Assembly (NCBI RefSeq): GCF_022829445.1
Contig: NZ_JAKSXY010000052.1
Coordinates: forward strand, 1 to 35,166
DNA from: Methylobacterium sp. J-068
GTDB lineage: Bacteria > Pseudomonadota > Alphaproteobacteria > Rhizobiales > Beijerinckiaceae
Direction: 5' to 3'
Length of the DNA: 35,166 nt
Within the stretch, counting starts at the first letter, position 1, and the number at the start of each line of letters is the position of its first letter. The notes below the pieces were generated by a model. That model had not been told where the DNA came from and did no database searches. It saw only the letters and a program-made list of their open reading frames with translations. The position numbers and the translations under genes are program-made. This document shows positions 24,905-34,915 of this stretch, piece after piece.

Positions 24905-24932
24905 GCACCGCGCCGTCATCCCGGAGCGGTGC
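24905..24932 (+). terminator. Stem-loop after dnaB
   Basis: The seven-base arms GCACCGC/GCGGTGC (24905-24911 and 24926-24932) with a 14-base loop lie 12 bases past the dnaB stop. An alternative stem GCCGTC/GACGGC (24912-24917 and 24941-24946) is possible. No T-run. Confidence 0.45.
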
Positions 24933-24999
24933 CCCGGAGAGACGGCGTGCTACGATCCGCAATCGGTTTCAGCGAGACGCGGCCGACTTCGGGCCCGCG

Positions 25000-26121
25000 A
25001 TGGATGGGATGGATCACAAGACCGGACTGAACGCCGACCACGGCGCCCGCCTCACCATCGACCTGACGGCCGTCGCGGAGAATTGGCGTCGCCTGTCCGC
25101 GATGGCGCCGGAATCGGGCTGTGCCGCCGTGGTCAAGGCCGACGCCTATGGCTGCGGGCTGACGCGGGTCGTCCCCGCCCTGTGGGCGGCCGGGTGCCGG
25201 ACCTTCTTCGTCGCCCATGCGAGCGAGGGGGTGGCGGCCCGCGCCGTTCTGCCCGAGGCGGCGATCTACGTCCTCAACGGGCTGCTGCCGGGCCTCGGAC
25301 CCACCCTGATGGCGCACGACCTGCGCCCGGTGCTCGGCAGCTGGGAGGAACTCGCGGACTGGGCGGCGCTCGCCGAGGCCGCCGGCCGGACCCTGCCGGC
25401 GGCGCTCCACGTCGACACCGGCATGAACCGCCTCGGCCTCGCGCTGCCGGACGCGCTGGCGCTCGCCGGCGATTCCCTCGTGAGCCGAGCCGGCATCGCG
25501 CTGCTGATGACCCATCTCGTCAGCGCCGAGATCCCGGGCGACCCCGTCAACGCGCGCCAGATGGCGGATTTCGCGTGGGTGCGCGCTGCCCATCCCGGCA
25601 TTCCGGGCTCGTTCGCCAATTCCTCCGGAATCTTCCTCGGCGCGGGCGCGCATCACGACCTGCTGCGTCCGGGCTACGCCCTGTTCGGCGGAAACCCGAC
25701 GCCGTGGAAGACCAACCCGATGCGCCCGGTGGTGCGGCTGGAGGCGCGGATCGCGCAGGTTCGCGACGTCGCGCCCGGCGAGACCTGCGGCTACAACGGC
25801 CGCTGGCGCGCGGCCGAGCCCCGTCGCCTCGCGACGCTCTCGATGGGCTACGCCGACGGCTATCCGCGCGCGGCGAGCGGCCGGGGCTCGGCCCGCGTCG
25901 GCAGCGTGCGCTGCCCGATCCTCGGGCTCATCTCGATGGATCTCATCATCCTCGACGTCACCGGGGCGGCCGACGCGACGCGCGGGGGAACCGCGATCCT
26001 GATCGGCGACGACCTCGACGTCGACACGGTCGGCCGCACCGCCGGCACCATTGGATACGAGATCCTGACGGGCCTAGGTTCTCGCTATGTTCGCCATTAT
26101 GTGACAGGACACGACGCCTGA
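25000..26121 (+). CDS. alr: Alanine racemase
   Basis: PLP enzyme that interconverts L- and D-alanine for peptidoglycan. 373 residues. The PLP-binding Lys46 is in CAAVVKADAYGCGLTRV. The barrel region has ALHVDTGMNRLGLAL and GSFANSSGIFLGA, and the second catalytic residue is the Tyr in LATLSMGYADGYPRA. The SVRCPILGLISMDLIILDVT block is the conserved C-terminal domain motif. The start may be ATG 25000 or ATG 25009; neither has a strong ribosome site. It lies between dnaB and radA, a frequent order in Hyphomicrobiales. Confidence 0.96.
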   Translation: MDGMDHKTGLNADHGARLTIDLTAVAENWRRLSAMAPESGCAAVVKADAYGCGLTRVVPALWAAGCRTFFVAHASEGVAARAVLPEAAIYVLNGLLPGLGPTLMAHDLRPVLGSWEELADWAALAEAAGRTLPAALHVDTGMNRLGLALPDALALAGDSLVSRAGIALLMTHLVSAEIPGDPVNARQMADFAWVRAAHPGIPGSFANSSGIFLGAGAHHDLLRPGYALFGGNPTPWKTNPMRPVVRLEARIAQVRDVAPGETCGYNGRWRAAEPRRLATLSMGYADGYPRAASGRGSARVGSVRCPILGLISMDLIILDVTGAADATRGGTAILIGDDLDVDTVGRTAGTIGYEILTGLGSRYVRHYVTGHDA

Positions 26122-26168
26122 CGCCCGCCCGACCGGAAGGGCGAACCGGCCCCTCCAGCGGAATCGCG

Positions 26169-27605
26169 ATGGCCAAGATCCAACAGACCTTCGTCTGCCA
26201 GTCCTGCGGGGCGGTCTACAACCGCTGGCGCGGGCGCTGCGAGGCCTGCAACGGCTGGAACACGATCGTCGAGGAGAGCAGCGCCGCCGGTCCCCAATCC
26301 GGCCCGGTCAAGACGCGGCCGAGCCGGGCCAAGGGCCGGGTGTTCCCCCTCGAAGGCCTCACCGGCGAGGTGAAGCAGGCCCCCCGCATCCCGTCCGGCA
26401 TCGGTGAACTCGACCGCGTCACCGGCGGCGGCTTCGTGCGCGGCTCGGTGATCCTCCTCGGCGGCGATCCCGGCATCGGCAAGTCGACCCTGCTGATGCA
26501 GGCCTCCGCCGCCATGGCGCGCACCGGCGAGCGCGTGGTCTACATCTCGGGCGAGGAGGCGGTGGCGCAGGTGCGCCTGCGGGCCGAGCGGCTGGGGCTG
26601 ACCTCGGCCGCCGTCGAACTCGCGGCCGAGACCAACGTCGAGGACATCGTCGAGACCCTGTCGCAGGGCCGCCCCCCGGCGCTCGCCATCATCGACTCGA
26701 TCCAGACCATGTGGACCGAGACCGTGGAATCGGCCCCCGGCACGGTCACGCAGGTGCGCGGCTCCGCCCAGACGTTGATCCGCTTCGCCAAGACCACCGG
26801 CACCGCCGTGATCCTGGTCGGTCACGTGACCAAGGACGGGCAGATCGCGGGTCCGCGCGTGGTCGAGCACATGGTCGACGCGGTCGCCTCCTTCGAGGGC
26901 GACCAGGGGCACCATTTCCGCATCCTGCGCGCGGTGAAGAACCGCTTCGGCCCCACCGACGAGATCGGCGTGTTCGAGATGACCGACATGGGGCTGGCCG
27001 AGGTGCCGAACCCCTCCGCCCTGTTCCTCGCGGGCCGCGACCACGCCGCGCCCGGCACGGCGGTGTTCGCCGGCATGGAGGGCACGCGCCCCCTGCTGGT
27101 GGAGATCCAGGCCCTCGTCGCCCCCTCCTCCCTCGGGATGCCGCGCCGCGCGGTGGTCGGCTGGGACCCGAATCGCCTCTCGATGGTGCTCGCGGTGCTG
27201 GAAGCCCATGGCGGCATTCGGCTCGGCACCCACGACGTCTATCTCAACGTCGCGGGCGGGCTGCGCATCTCGGAGCCGGCGGCCGACCTCGCGGTGGCCG
27301 CCGCCCTGGTCTCATCGCTCTCCGGAGCGACGCTGCCGCCCGAGACCGTGTATTTCGGCGAGATCGGCCTGTCGGGTGCCGTCCGCCCCGTCGCCCAGGC
27401 GCCGGCCCGGCTCAAGGAGGCGCTGAAGCTCGGCTTCGCCAAGGCGGTGATGCCGCAGGGACGCGGCGAGGGCGGCGACGGCGCCCTGGCGACGGAGGCC
27501 CTGCGCCACATCGCCGACATGGTCGCGGGCATCGCCAGCGGCGGCCCGCGCCGGGTCGCCGCGCGGCGCGGGCACAACCCGCCGGATTACGGCGACGACG
27601 ACTGA
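26169..27605 (+). CDS. radA: DNA repair protein RadA
   Basis: RecA-like ATPase (Sms) that drives branch migration in recombination and repair. 478 residues. An N-terminal zinc finger uses C10, C13, C24 and C27 (FVCQSCGAVYNRW and RCEACNGWNTI). Walker A is LLGGDPGIGKSTLLM (100-106). The family-specific motif is RAVKNRFGPTDEIGVFEM. A C-terminal Lon-protease-like domain, without the catalytic Ser-Lys pair, includes LNVAGGLRISEPAADLAVAA and FGEIGLSGAVRPVAQAPARL. A short His/Asp-rich tail ends the protein. It is 47 bases after alr. Confidence 0.98.
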   Translation: MAKIQQTFVCQSCGAVYNRWRGRCEACNGWNTIVEESSAAGPQSGPVKTRPSRAKGRVFPLEGLTGEVKQAPRIPSGIGELDRVTGGGFVRGSVILLGGDPGIGKSTLLMQASAAMARTGERVVYISGEEAVAQVRLRAERLGLTSAAVELAAETNVEDIVETLSQGRPPALAIIDSIQTMWTETVESAPGTVTQVRGSAQTLIRFAKTTGTAVILVGHVTKDGQIAGPRVVEHMVDAVASFEGDQGHHFRILRAVKNRFGPTDEIGVFEMTDMGLAEVPNPSALFLAGRDHAAPGTAVFAGMEGTRPLLVEIQALVAPSSLGMPRRAVVGWDPNRLSMVLAVLEAHGGIRLGTHDVYLNVAGGLRISEPAADLAVAAALVSSLSGATLPPETVYFGEIGLSGAVRPVAQAPARLKEALKLGFAKAVMPQGRGEGGDGALATEALRHIADMVAGIASGGPRRVAARRGHNPPDYGDDD

Positions 27606-27668
27606 ACCGAAACAGGTCGGTGATGGCCGTCCGGGCCAGGGTGACGCCCGAGTTTCCGCAGGATATAC

Positions 27669-27721
27669 GGGGTGGCGGCCCGGGGAGCCGCACGATCCGA
27701 TCATCGTCGCCGCTCCACCCC
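27669..27721 (+). terminator. Stem-loop between radA and cvpA
   Basis: GGGGTGG and CGGC pair with GCCG and CCACCCC (27669-27679 with 27709-27721, two-base bulge). It is about 60 bases after the radA stop and about 20 before cvpA. Terminator or leader stem. Confidence 0.4.
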
Positions 27722-27742
27722 ATGAAGTGACACTTCTCAGAG

Positions 27743-28348
27743 ATGCCGTTCTCCGTTCTCGATCTCGTCGTGCTGGGAATCGTCGTGGTCTCGGCGCTGT
27801 TGGCGGCCGTGCGCGGCGCGACCCGCGAAGTGCTGGCCATCATCGCCTGGGTGGCGGCCGCCGCCATCGCCTGGAAGTTCCATCCCCTCCTGCTGCCCAC
27901 CGTCAGCCAGCACGTGACGAACGCCACCGTGGCCCTCGTGGCGTCGATCGCGGCGATCTTCCTCGTCACGCTGATCGTCGTGTCCATCATCACCGTGAAG
28001 GTGTCGGACATGATCTTGGATTCGCGGATCGGCGCTATCGACCGCTCGCTCGGCTTCCTGTTCGGCGCGGGGCGCGGCTTCCTGATCTGCGTGATCGGCT
28101 GGGTCTTCCTGGCCTGGCTGGTCCAGGGCAAGATGCCGCCCTGGGCCTCCGAGGCGCGCAGCCGGCCGATGCTGGAAAAATCCGGCGAAGCTCTGGTGGC
28201 GCAACTGCCCGAAAATCCCGAAGGTCTCCTGAAGCAGTTCAAGAAGCCGAAGGTCGAGACGCCGGCCGATCCGGCCGAGCCGCCGGAAGCCGAGGTTCCG
28301 CCCCAGCGCCGTACCGAGGGGCCAGCCACGCCTGCGCCGCGACGCTGA
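27743..28348 (+). CDS. cvpA: CvpA-family membrane protein
   Basis: A small inner-membrane protein, 201 residues, needed for colicin V export in E. coli and found next to purF in many bacteria. Four hydrophobic helices occupy about residues 5-130: FSVLDLVVLGIVVVSALLAA with RGATREVLAIIAWVAAAAIA, then LIVVSIITVKVSDMILDSRI and FLFGAGRGFLICVIGWVFLA. The last 70 residues are soluble, Pro/Glu/Lys-rich and probably disordered. The purF gene follows after 123 bases. Its precise role is unsettled in general. Confidence 0.92.
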   Translation: MPFSVLDLVVLGIVVVSALLAAVRGATREVLAIIAWVAAAAIAWKFHPLLLPTVSQHVTNATVALVASIAAIFLVTLIVVSIITVKVSDMILDSRIGAIDRSLGFLFGAGRGFLICVIGWVFLAWLVQGKMPPWASEARSRPMLEKSGEALVAQLPENPEGLLKQFKKPKVETPADPAEPPEAEVPPQRRTEGPATPAPRR

Positions 28349-28411
28349 CCCGCGTCGGCGCGCGCTTGGTCGCGAGGCGCGGGCCGATTACATGACGGTC
28401 ATCTGACGGTG

Positions 28412-28433
28412 CCCGCGCGGGGATTCGCGCGGG
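28412..28433 (+). terminator. Stem-loop in the purF leader
   Basis: The eight-base perfect arms CCCGCGCG/CGCGCGGG (28412-28419 and 28426-28433) with a six-base loop lie between cvpA and purF. Just after it, a 15-base-period direct repeat (GGGACCGAGCAGGG and GGGACCAAGCAGGG, 28431-28444 and 28446-28459) leads into the purF ribosome site. Confidence 0.4.
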
Positions 28434-28471
28434 ACCGAGCAGGGCGGGACCAAGCAGGGAATGACATCACC

Positions 28472-29977
<1,506 letters not shown>

Positions 29978-29999
29978 GCGACCGAGGAGCACGCCCCGC

Positions 30000-30749
30000 T
30001 TGAGCACGCCAGAGAAGCCGCTCGCCGGCCGCCTCGCCGTCGTCACCGGCGCCTCGCGCGGCATCGGCCGCGCGGCCGCCCTCGCCCTGGCCGAGGCCGG
30101 CGCGCACATCATCGCGGTCGCCCGCACGCAGGGCGGCCTGGAGGACCTCGACGACGCGATCCGGGGCGTGGGCGGGAGCGCCACGCTCGTGCCCCTCGAC
30201 CTCACCGACTACGATGCGATCGACCGCCTGGGCGCCTCGATCCACGAGCGCTGGAAGCGCCTCGACATCCTGGTCGGCAATGCCGGCATCCTCGGCAACC
30301 TCACGCCGATCGGGCACGTGACGCCGAAGACCTGGGCGCAGGTGATGGAGATCAACGTCACGGCGAATTACCGCCTGATCCGGTCCCTCGATCCGCTGCT
30401 GCGGATGTCGGATGCCGGGCGCGCCATCTTCGTCACCTCCGGCGCGGCTCAGAAGTGCCGGGCCTATTGGGGGCCCTACTCGGTCTCGAAGGCCGCCCTC
30501 GACGCGCTCGTGCGCACCTACGCGGCCGAGACGGCCACCACGAACGTCCGCGCCATGCTGCTCAACCCCGGCCCCCTGCGCACCGCCATGCGCAAGGCCG
30601 CGATGCCGGGCGAGGACGCCATGACGCTGAAGACGCCGGAGGACCTCGCGCCGCACTTCGTGCGCCTCGCGAGCCCGGGCTTCGACGAATCCGGCAAGAT
30701 CTACGATTTCCCCAGCGATCGCGTGCTGACGCCGCAGATGGCGAACTGA
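30000..30749 (+). CDS. Short-chain dehydrogenase/reductase
   Basis: NAD(P)-dependent oxidoreductase of the classical SDR family, 249 residues. The cofactor motif is VVTGASRGIGRAAAL (16-23), followed by LVGNAGILG, the catalytic Ser in FVTSGAAQ and the YSVSK pair of Tyr and Lys. The substrate is not evident. It has a TTG start; GAGGAG lies ten bases upstream and no better start is present. It begins 22 bases after purF and so is probably in the same transcript. This purF-SDR neighbour pair appears in alphaproteobacteria, and a general role in cofactor or metabolite turnover is only a guess. Confidence 0.88.
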   Translation: MSTPEKPLAGRLAVVTGASRGIGRAAALALAEAGAHIIAVARTQGGLEDLDDAIRGVGGSATLVPLDLTDYDAIDRLGASIHERWKRLDILVGNAGILGNLTPIGHVTPKTWAQVMEINVTANYRLIRSLDPLLRMSDAGRAIFVTSGAAQKCRAYWGPYSVSKAALDALVRTYAAETATTNVRAMLLNPGPLRTAMRKAAMPGEDAMTLKTPEDLAPHFVRLASPGFDESGKIYDFPSDRVLTPQMAN

Positions 30750-30790
30750 TACGGCGCCGGTTCTCCCGTTCGCCCCCTCGCGAGACCTCC

Positions 30791-31198
30791 ATGATCGACG
30801 TTCGCTGCATCTGCGCCATCGGCCTTCGCGGGCAGCTCGGCCTGAACGGACAATTGCCCTGGGAGGGCAACACCGATCCGCTCTTCGTCGAGGACGTGAC
30901 GCGGTTCTTCGCCCTCACCATGGGCCACGTCCTCATCGCCGGACCGAAGACCGTGGCGTCGGTCCCCGAATTCGCGTTCCGGGACCGCACCATCGACGTC
31001 ATCCGCAGCCACGAGGATCCGGAGGCCGTGCTGGCCCGCTATCCCGGCCGGCGCATCTTCGTCGGCGGCGGCATCGCGGTCTGGAACGTGTACGCCCGCT
31101 ACATCCAGCACTGGGACGTCACCCGCCTGCCCTATGACGGCGAGGCCGACCGCTGGTTCGACCCGGCCTGGCTCGTGGGCGGCCCCCTGCGGGCGTGA
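30791..31198 (+). CDS. Short dihydrofolate-reductase-like protein
   Basis: A 135-residue protein that follows the DHFR fold in order: an N-terminal strand and Met20-like loop (CAIGLRGQLGLNGQLPW), a helix with Asp35 matching the catalytic Asp27 of E. coli DHFR (FVEDVTRFFALT), GHVLIAGPKTVASVPEF, then IFVGGGIAVWNVY (the GG motif) and WDVTRLPYDGEADRWFDP. It is about 25 residues shorter than standard DHFR, lacking the last strand pair, and has about six residues inserted between the PW and the Asp. It may be a true DHFR variant or a folate-fold protein with another substrate. The 41-base gap after the SDR suggests one operon. Confidence 0.78.
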   Translation: MIDVRCICAIGLRGQLGLNGQLPWEGNTDPLFVEDVTRFFALTMGHVLIAGPKTVASVPEFAFRDRTIDVIRSHEDPEAVLARYPGRRIFVGGGIAVWNVYARYIQHWDVTRLPYDGEADRWFDPAWLVGGPLRA

Positions 31199-31267
31199 GG
31201 GCACAAACGGCCGGCTGAGGGGTTGAGGGGAGCGCATATTCCAGAAGGCTCCCCCGGAAGGCTCCCG

Positions 31268-32395
31268 ATGACCTCCGCACAGTACCGTTTCGGCATCGAG
31301 GAGGAGTACTTCCTGGCGGATGCCGAGACGCGTGGCACCCCCCGCCGCTCGGTGAAGCCGTTCCACGTTCAGGCCGGCGAGGAATTGCCAGAGATCGGGC
31401 GCGAGCTGCTCCAGTGCCAGGTCGAGGTCTGCACCCCGCCCTCCACCGATTTCGCGCAGGCCCGCGACGTGCTGGCCCGGCAGCGCGCGGCCCTGGCCAA
31501 GCTCGGCCGCGAGCACGGCCTGCTGGTCTTCGCGGCCGGCACGCACCCGGTGGCGGATTGGGCCCGCCAGCTCCCGACGAAGGGCGACCGCTATCGCGGC
31601 ATCCTGCGCGACGTCGGCCTCGCCGGGCGCCGCAGCCTGATCTGCGGCATGCATGTCCATGTCGAGGTGCCGGACCCCGACGCCCGCGTCGACCTGATGA
31701 ACCGCCTGCTGACCTACCAGCCGCTGCTGCTGGCGCTCTCGGCCTCCTCGCCGTTCTGGCAGGGCAAGCCCACCGGGCTCAGCGCCTATCGCCTCAGCGC
31801 CTTCGGGGAGTTGCCGCGCACCGGCCTGCCGGACCTGTTCGCCGACAGGGCGGCGCACGAGCGCTACGTCCGGATCATGACGCGGGCCGGCTCGATCCAG
31901 GATGCGAGCTTCCTGTGGTGGTCGCTGCGCCCCTCGATCAAGTTCCCGACGCTGGAATTGCGGATCGCGGATTCCTGCACCCGCCTGGAGGACGCGCTCA
32001 CCATCGCGGCGCTCTATCGCTGCCTCGTGCGCCGCGCGGTGCGCGAGCCCACCCTCAATGCTGCCCTCGACGGCGTCTCGCGCGCCCTGGCGCAGGAGAA
32101 CCTCTGGCGCGCCCAGCGCAGCGGCACGGACGCGGAGCTGATCGACGAAGCGCGCGAAGCGGCACTGCCCTTCGGCGAGGCCCTGGAAGCCCTGCTGGCG
32201 CTCATCGCCGAGGATGCGGCCGCCCTCGGCTGCGAGGCCGAGGTCGCGCAGGCCCGAAACATTGTCGCGCACGGCACCAGCGCCGCGTGCCAGGGCACCA
32301 CCTTCGAGGGGGCCCGCGACGGCGACACCTCGAACCGTCAGGCCCTCGACGCGGTGGTGGATTGGCTGGCGGCGACCACGTCGGGCGTGGCGTGA
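31268..32395 (+). CDS. Carboxylate-amine ligase of the YbdK/GCS2 family
   Basis: A 375-residue ATP-grasp-like enzyme of the glutamate-cysteine ligase type 2 family. The N-terminus has QYRFGIEEEYFLAD, the ATP/substrate Glu block, then ELLQCQVEVCTPPSTDFAQA and CGMHVHVEVPDPDARVDLMN. The central part has SPFWQGKPTGLSAYRLSAF and the C-terminal half has PTLELRIADSCTRLEDAL. YbdK makes gamma-glutamylcysteine slowly in vitro; the true substrate is unknown. ATG 31268 has GGAAGG six bases upstream, and is part of a 13-base-period direct repeat (GAAGGCTCCC, at 31244 and 31257). It lies 69 bases after the DHFR-like gene. Confidence 0.9.
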   Translation: MTSAQYRFGIEEEYFLADAETRGTPRRSVKPFHVQAGEELPEIGRELLQCQVEVCTPPSTDFAQARDVLARQRAALAKLGREHGLLVFAAGTHPVADWARQLPTKGDRYRGILRDVGLAGRRSLICGMHVHVEVPDPDARVDLMNRLLTYQPLLLALSASSPFWQGKPTGLSAYRLSAFGELPRTGLPDLFADRAAHERYVRIMTRAGSIQDASFLWWSLRPSIKFPTLELRIADSCTRLEDALTIAALYRCLVRRAVREPTLNAALDGVSRALAQENLWRAQRSGTDAELIDEAREAALPFGEALEALLALIAEDAAALGCEAEVAQARNIVAHGTSAACQGTTFEGARDGDTSNRQALDAVVDWLAATTSGVA

Positions 32396-32398
32396 CCC

Positions 32399-32429
32399 GA
32401 ACGACACTGCCATCCAAGAGCGGTCGTTC
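32399..32429 (+). terminator. Stem-loop after the carboxylate-amine ligase gene
   Basis: The seven-base arms GAACGAC/GTCGTTC (32399-32405 and 32423-32429) begin four bases past the stop. The 97-base gap to the next gene also holds its ribosome site. Confidence 0.45.
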
Positions 32430-32492
32430 ACACCGTCACAAGTTCGGATGAGGTAGTCAGCCCCGGCTTGAGCTCATTCGGGGAGGCAGCGG

Positions 32493-33767
32493 ATGTCCGC
32501 GGTAACGGGTCGCCATGTGGTCGTCATCGGTTCCGGCGCGATCGGGACGGTGAGCGCGATCGAGTGCCTACGGATGGGGCACCGCGTCACGGTGGTCGAT
32601 CCCGGCCAGCCGGGCGGCGAGCAGGCCACCAGCTACGGCAACGCGGGCTGGCTCTCCTCGCATTCCGTCATTCCGCCGGCCGAACCGGGGATGTGGCGGA
32701 AGGTCCCCGCGTTCCTGCTCGATCCCCTCGGCCCGCTCTCGATCCGCTGGACCTACCTGCCGAAGGTCATGCCCTGGCTGGTGCGCTTCCTTCTGGCCGC
32801 CCGGACGCCCGCGCTGATCGAGCAGACGGCGCGGGCGATGCGGATGCTGCTGATCGACGCGCCGAAGCTCCACGCAGGTCTGGCAGCCGAGGCCGGCGTA
32901 CCGCACCTGATCGAGCGCCGGGGCGTCCTGCACGTCTATCCCGATCGCGCGGCCTTCGCGGCCGATGCCCGGTCCTGGGCCATCCGCCGCAAGGTCGGGG
33001 TCGAATGGCTCGAACTCACGGCCGACGAGCTGCGCCAGCGCGAGCCGCATCTCGATCCGCGCTACACCTTCGGCCTCGTGGTCGAGGAGGCGGGGCATTG
33101 CCGCGATCCCGGCGGCTACGTCGCCGCCCTGGCCGACCTCGCGCGGGAGCGGGGCGCGACCTCCGTCGCGACCCGTGCGACCGGGTTTCGTCACCGGGAC
33201 GGGCGGCTCACCGCCGTGACGACGGAGCAGGGCGAGATCCCGTGTGATTGCGCGGTCGTCGCGGCCGGCGCGCGCTCCAAGGCTCTCACCGCCGCGCTCG
33301 GCGATGCGCTCCCCCTGGAGAGCGAGCGCGGTTACCACGTCATGGTCAAAGACGCGAAGGTCGGTCCGCGCACGCCCATGATGGTCTCGGACGCCAAGAT
33401 GATCGTCAACCACATGAACGGTGGCCTGCGCGCCGCCGGGCAGGTCGAGTTCGCGGGGCTGGCGGCGGAGCCGAACTGGAAGCGCGCGGACATCCTGCGC
33501 GACCACCTGGTCGCGCTGCTCCCGGACCTGGCCGGAACGGTGACGGCGGATCAGTGCCGCGTCTGGCTCGGACACCGTCCCAGCATGCCGGACGGCCGCC
33601 CCTGCATCGGAACGGCGCGGGCGACCTCAGACGTGATCTACGCCTTCGGACATGGCCATGTCGGCCTCGTGGGCTCGGCCCGGACAGGCCGCCTCGTCGC
33701 CCAGCTCGTCAGCCGCGCCGAGCCCGAGATCGCCCTGGCTCCGTTCGATCCGCGCCGCTTCCTCTGA
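32493..33767 (+). CDS. DadA-like FAD-dependent amino-acid dehydrogenase/oxidoreductase
   Basis: A 424-residue flavoprotein of the DAO fold. The FAD-binding motif is VVVIGSGAIGTVSAIECLRM, with GHRVTVVD after it. The Thr/Ser-Gly loop ATSYGNAGWLSSHSV is the D-amino-acid-dehydrogenase style. The C-terminal part has FAFGHGHVGLVGSART-like sequence (VIYAFGHGHVGLVGSA) and WLGHRPSMPDGRPCIGTA, the usual FAD-contacting end. Substrate (D-amino acid or hydroxyproline-like) cannot be fixed. It follows the ligase by 97 bases, with a hairpin between, so it may be a separate transcript. The ATG start is family-like. Confidence 0.9.
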   Translation: MSAVTGRHVVVIGSGAIGTVSAIECLRMGHRVTVVDPGQPGGEQATSYGNAGWLSSHSVIPPAEPGMWRKVPAFLLDPLGPLSIRWTYLPKVMPWLVRFLLAARTPALIEQTARAMRMLLIDAPKLHAGLAAEAGVPHLIERRGVLHVYPDRAAFAADARSWAIRRKVGVEWLELTADELRQREPHLDPRYTFGLVVEEAGHCRDPGGYVAALADLARERGATSVATRATGFRHRDGRLTAVTTEQGEIPCDCAVVAAGARSKALTAALGDALPLESERGYHVMVKDAKVGPRTPMMVSDAKMIVNHMNGGLRAAGQVEFAGLAAEPNWKRADILRDHLVALLPDLAGTVTADQCRVWLGHRPSMPDGRPCIGTARATSDVIYAFGHGHVGLVGSARTGRLVAQLVSRAEPEIALAPFDPRRFL

Positions 33768-33832
33768 GACCGTTTCGGACTGATCAGTCCGGTGATGTGG
33801 TGACTCGCGGGTCCCCTTTCCTGGCCGGAGAG
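33768..33832 (+). repeat. Dispersed palindromic repeat, copy B (partial)
   Basis: These 65 bases, just after the dehydrogenase stop, match the first part of copy A read in the opposite orientation, with a shared ACTGATCAGT-like palindrome (CTGATCAG), the 19-base core GGTGACTCGCGGGTCCCCT and a following TCC-loop stem fragment. The match stops near GAGAGGGA, so the remaining two hairpins of copy A are missing. The rest of the gap to 33899 is unremarkable. Confidence 0.75.
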
Positions 33833-33899
33833 GGAGCCCGGCGCGCCCGCTCGATCCCAAGAGATCAACCGGTCTGAGCGACGCGGGCGCGCGAGCGCT

Positions 33900-34865
33900 T
33901 CAGGCCGGCGCGGTCTCGCCGAGAAAGCGATCGAAGTAGTCGATCGTGCGGACCAGTCCGTCGCGAAGCGGTACGGTCGGTTCCCAATCGAGCAGGGCCT
34001 TGGCCCGATCGATCTCAGGGCGACGCTGGCGCGGATCGTCGGGCGGAAGCGGCTGAAACACGATCCGCGACCGCGAACCGGTGAGTTCGATCACGAGTTC
34101 GGCGAGTTGGCGGATGGAGAACTCGCCCGGGTTGCCGAGATTGACCGGTCCGGTCACCTCCAGCCCCGTCGCCATCAGGCGCAGGACCCCCTCGATCAGA
34201 TCGTCGACGTAGCAGAAGGCGCGGGTCTGCGACCCGTCGCCGTAGAGGGTGATGTCCTCGTCAAGCAGGGCCTGAAGGACGAAGTTCGAGACCACGCGCC
34301 CGTCGTTCGGGTGCATGCGCGGCCCGTAGGTGTTGAAGATCCGCGCGACCTTGATCGCGAGGCCGTGCTGGCGATGGTAGTCGAAGAATAAAGTCTCGGC
34401 GCAGCGCTTGCCCTCGTCGTAGCAGGAGCGATGGCCGATCGGGTTGACCCGGCCCCAGTACGTCTCCGGCTGCGGATGCACCTCGGGGTCGCCGTAGACC
34501 TCGCTGGTCGAAGCCTGGAAGACCTTCACCTTGAGGCGCTTGGCCAGCCCCAGCATGTTGATCGCGCCGATGACGCTGGTCTTGGCGGTCTGGACAGGAT
34601 CGAACTGGTAATGCACCGGCGAGGCCGGACAGGCGAGATTGTAGATCTCGTCCACCTCGACGTGGAGGGGAAACGTCACGTCGTGGCGCATGAACTCGAA
34701 GCGCCCGTGGCCCAGCAGATGCGCGATGTTGCGGCGCGACCCCGTGAAGAGGTTGTCGACGCACAGCACCTCGTGACCCTGGAGAATCAGCCGGTCGCAC
34801 AGGTGTGAGCCGAGGAACCCCGCACCGCCGGTCACCAGGATTCGCTTCGTCTCGCCATAACGCAT
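33900..34865 (-). CDS. UDP-glucuronate decarboxylase (UDP-xylose synthase)
   Basis: Makes UDP-xylose from UDP-glucuronate with bound NAD, an extended SDR enzyme. About 321 residues from ATG 34865 (325 from ATG 34877). The NAD motif is [19 protein letters not shown], then [39 protein letters not shown] and the active-site [17 protein letters not shown] (Tyr and Lys), with [20 protein letters not shown] and [14 protein letters not shown]. The [20 protein letters not shown] stretch near the end is characteristic of UXS. ATG 34865 is preferred since a strong hairpin ends seven bases before ATG 34877. It follows a UDP-glucose dehydrogenase, which supplies its substrate. Confidence 0.92.
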   Translation of the reverse strand: MRYGETKRILVTGGAGFLGSHLCDRLILQGHEVLCVDNLFTGSRRNIAHLLGHGRFEFMRHDVTFPLHVEVDEIYNLACPASPVHYQFDPVQTAKTSVIGAINMLGLAKRLKVKVFQASTSEVYGDPEVHPQPETYWGRVNPIGHRSCYDEGKRCAETLFFDYHRQHGLAIKVARIFNTYGPRMHPNDGRVVSNFVLQALLDEDITLYGDGSQTRAFCYVDDLIEGVLRLMATGLEVTGPVNLGNPGEFSIRQLAELVIELTGSRSRIVFQPLPPDDPRQRRPEIDRAKALLDWEPTVPLRDGLVRTIDYFDRFLGETAPA

Positions 34866-34884
34866 GCCGGATCTCATAACAGGT

Positions 34885-34907
34885 CTCGATGAGTCAGGCT
34901 CATCGAG
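34885..34907 (-). other. Perfect 9-bp stem-loop between ugd and the UXS gene
   Basis: CTCGATGAG/CTCATCGAG (34885-34893 and 34899-34907) pair perfectly around a TCAGG loop. It fills most of the short spacer between the two genes. It could partly terminate ugd transcription or regulate translation of the decarboxylase. No T-run. Confidence 0.55.
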
Positions 34908-34915
34908 GTCTGGTA

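Noticed and set aside
23357..24919. 520-codon minus-strand frame opposite dnaB
   Set aside because: Mirror of the dnaB coding sequence; the composition (His, Arg, Leu, Val, Asp) is typical of antisense frames of GC-rich genes.
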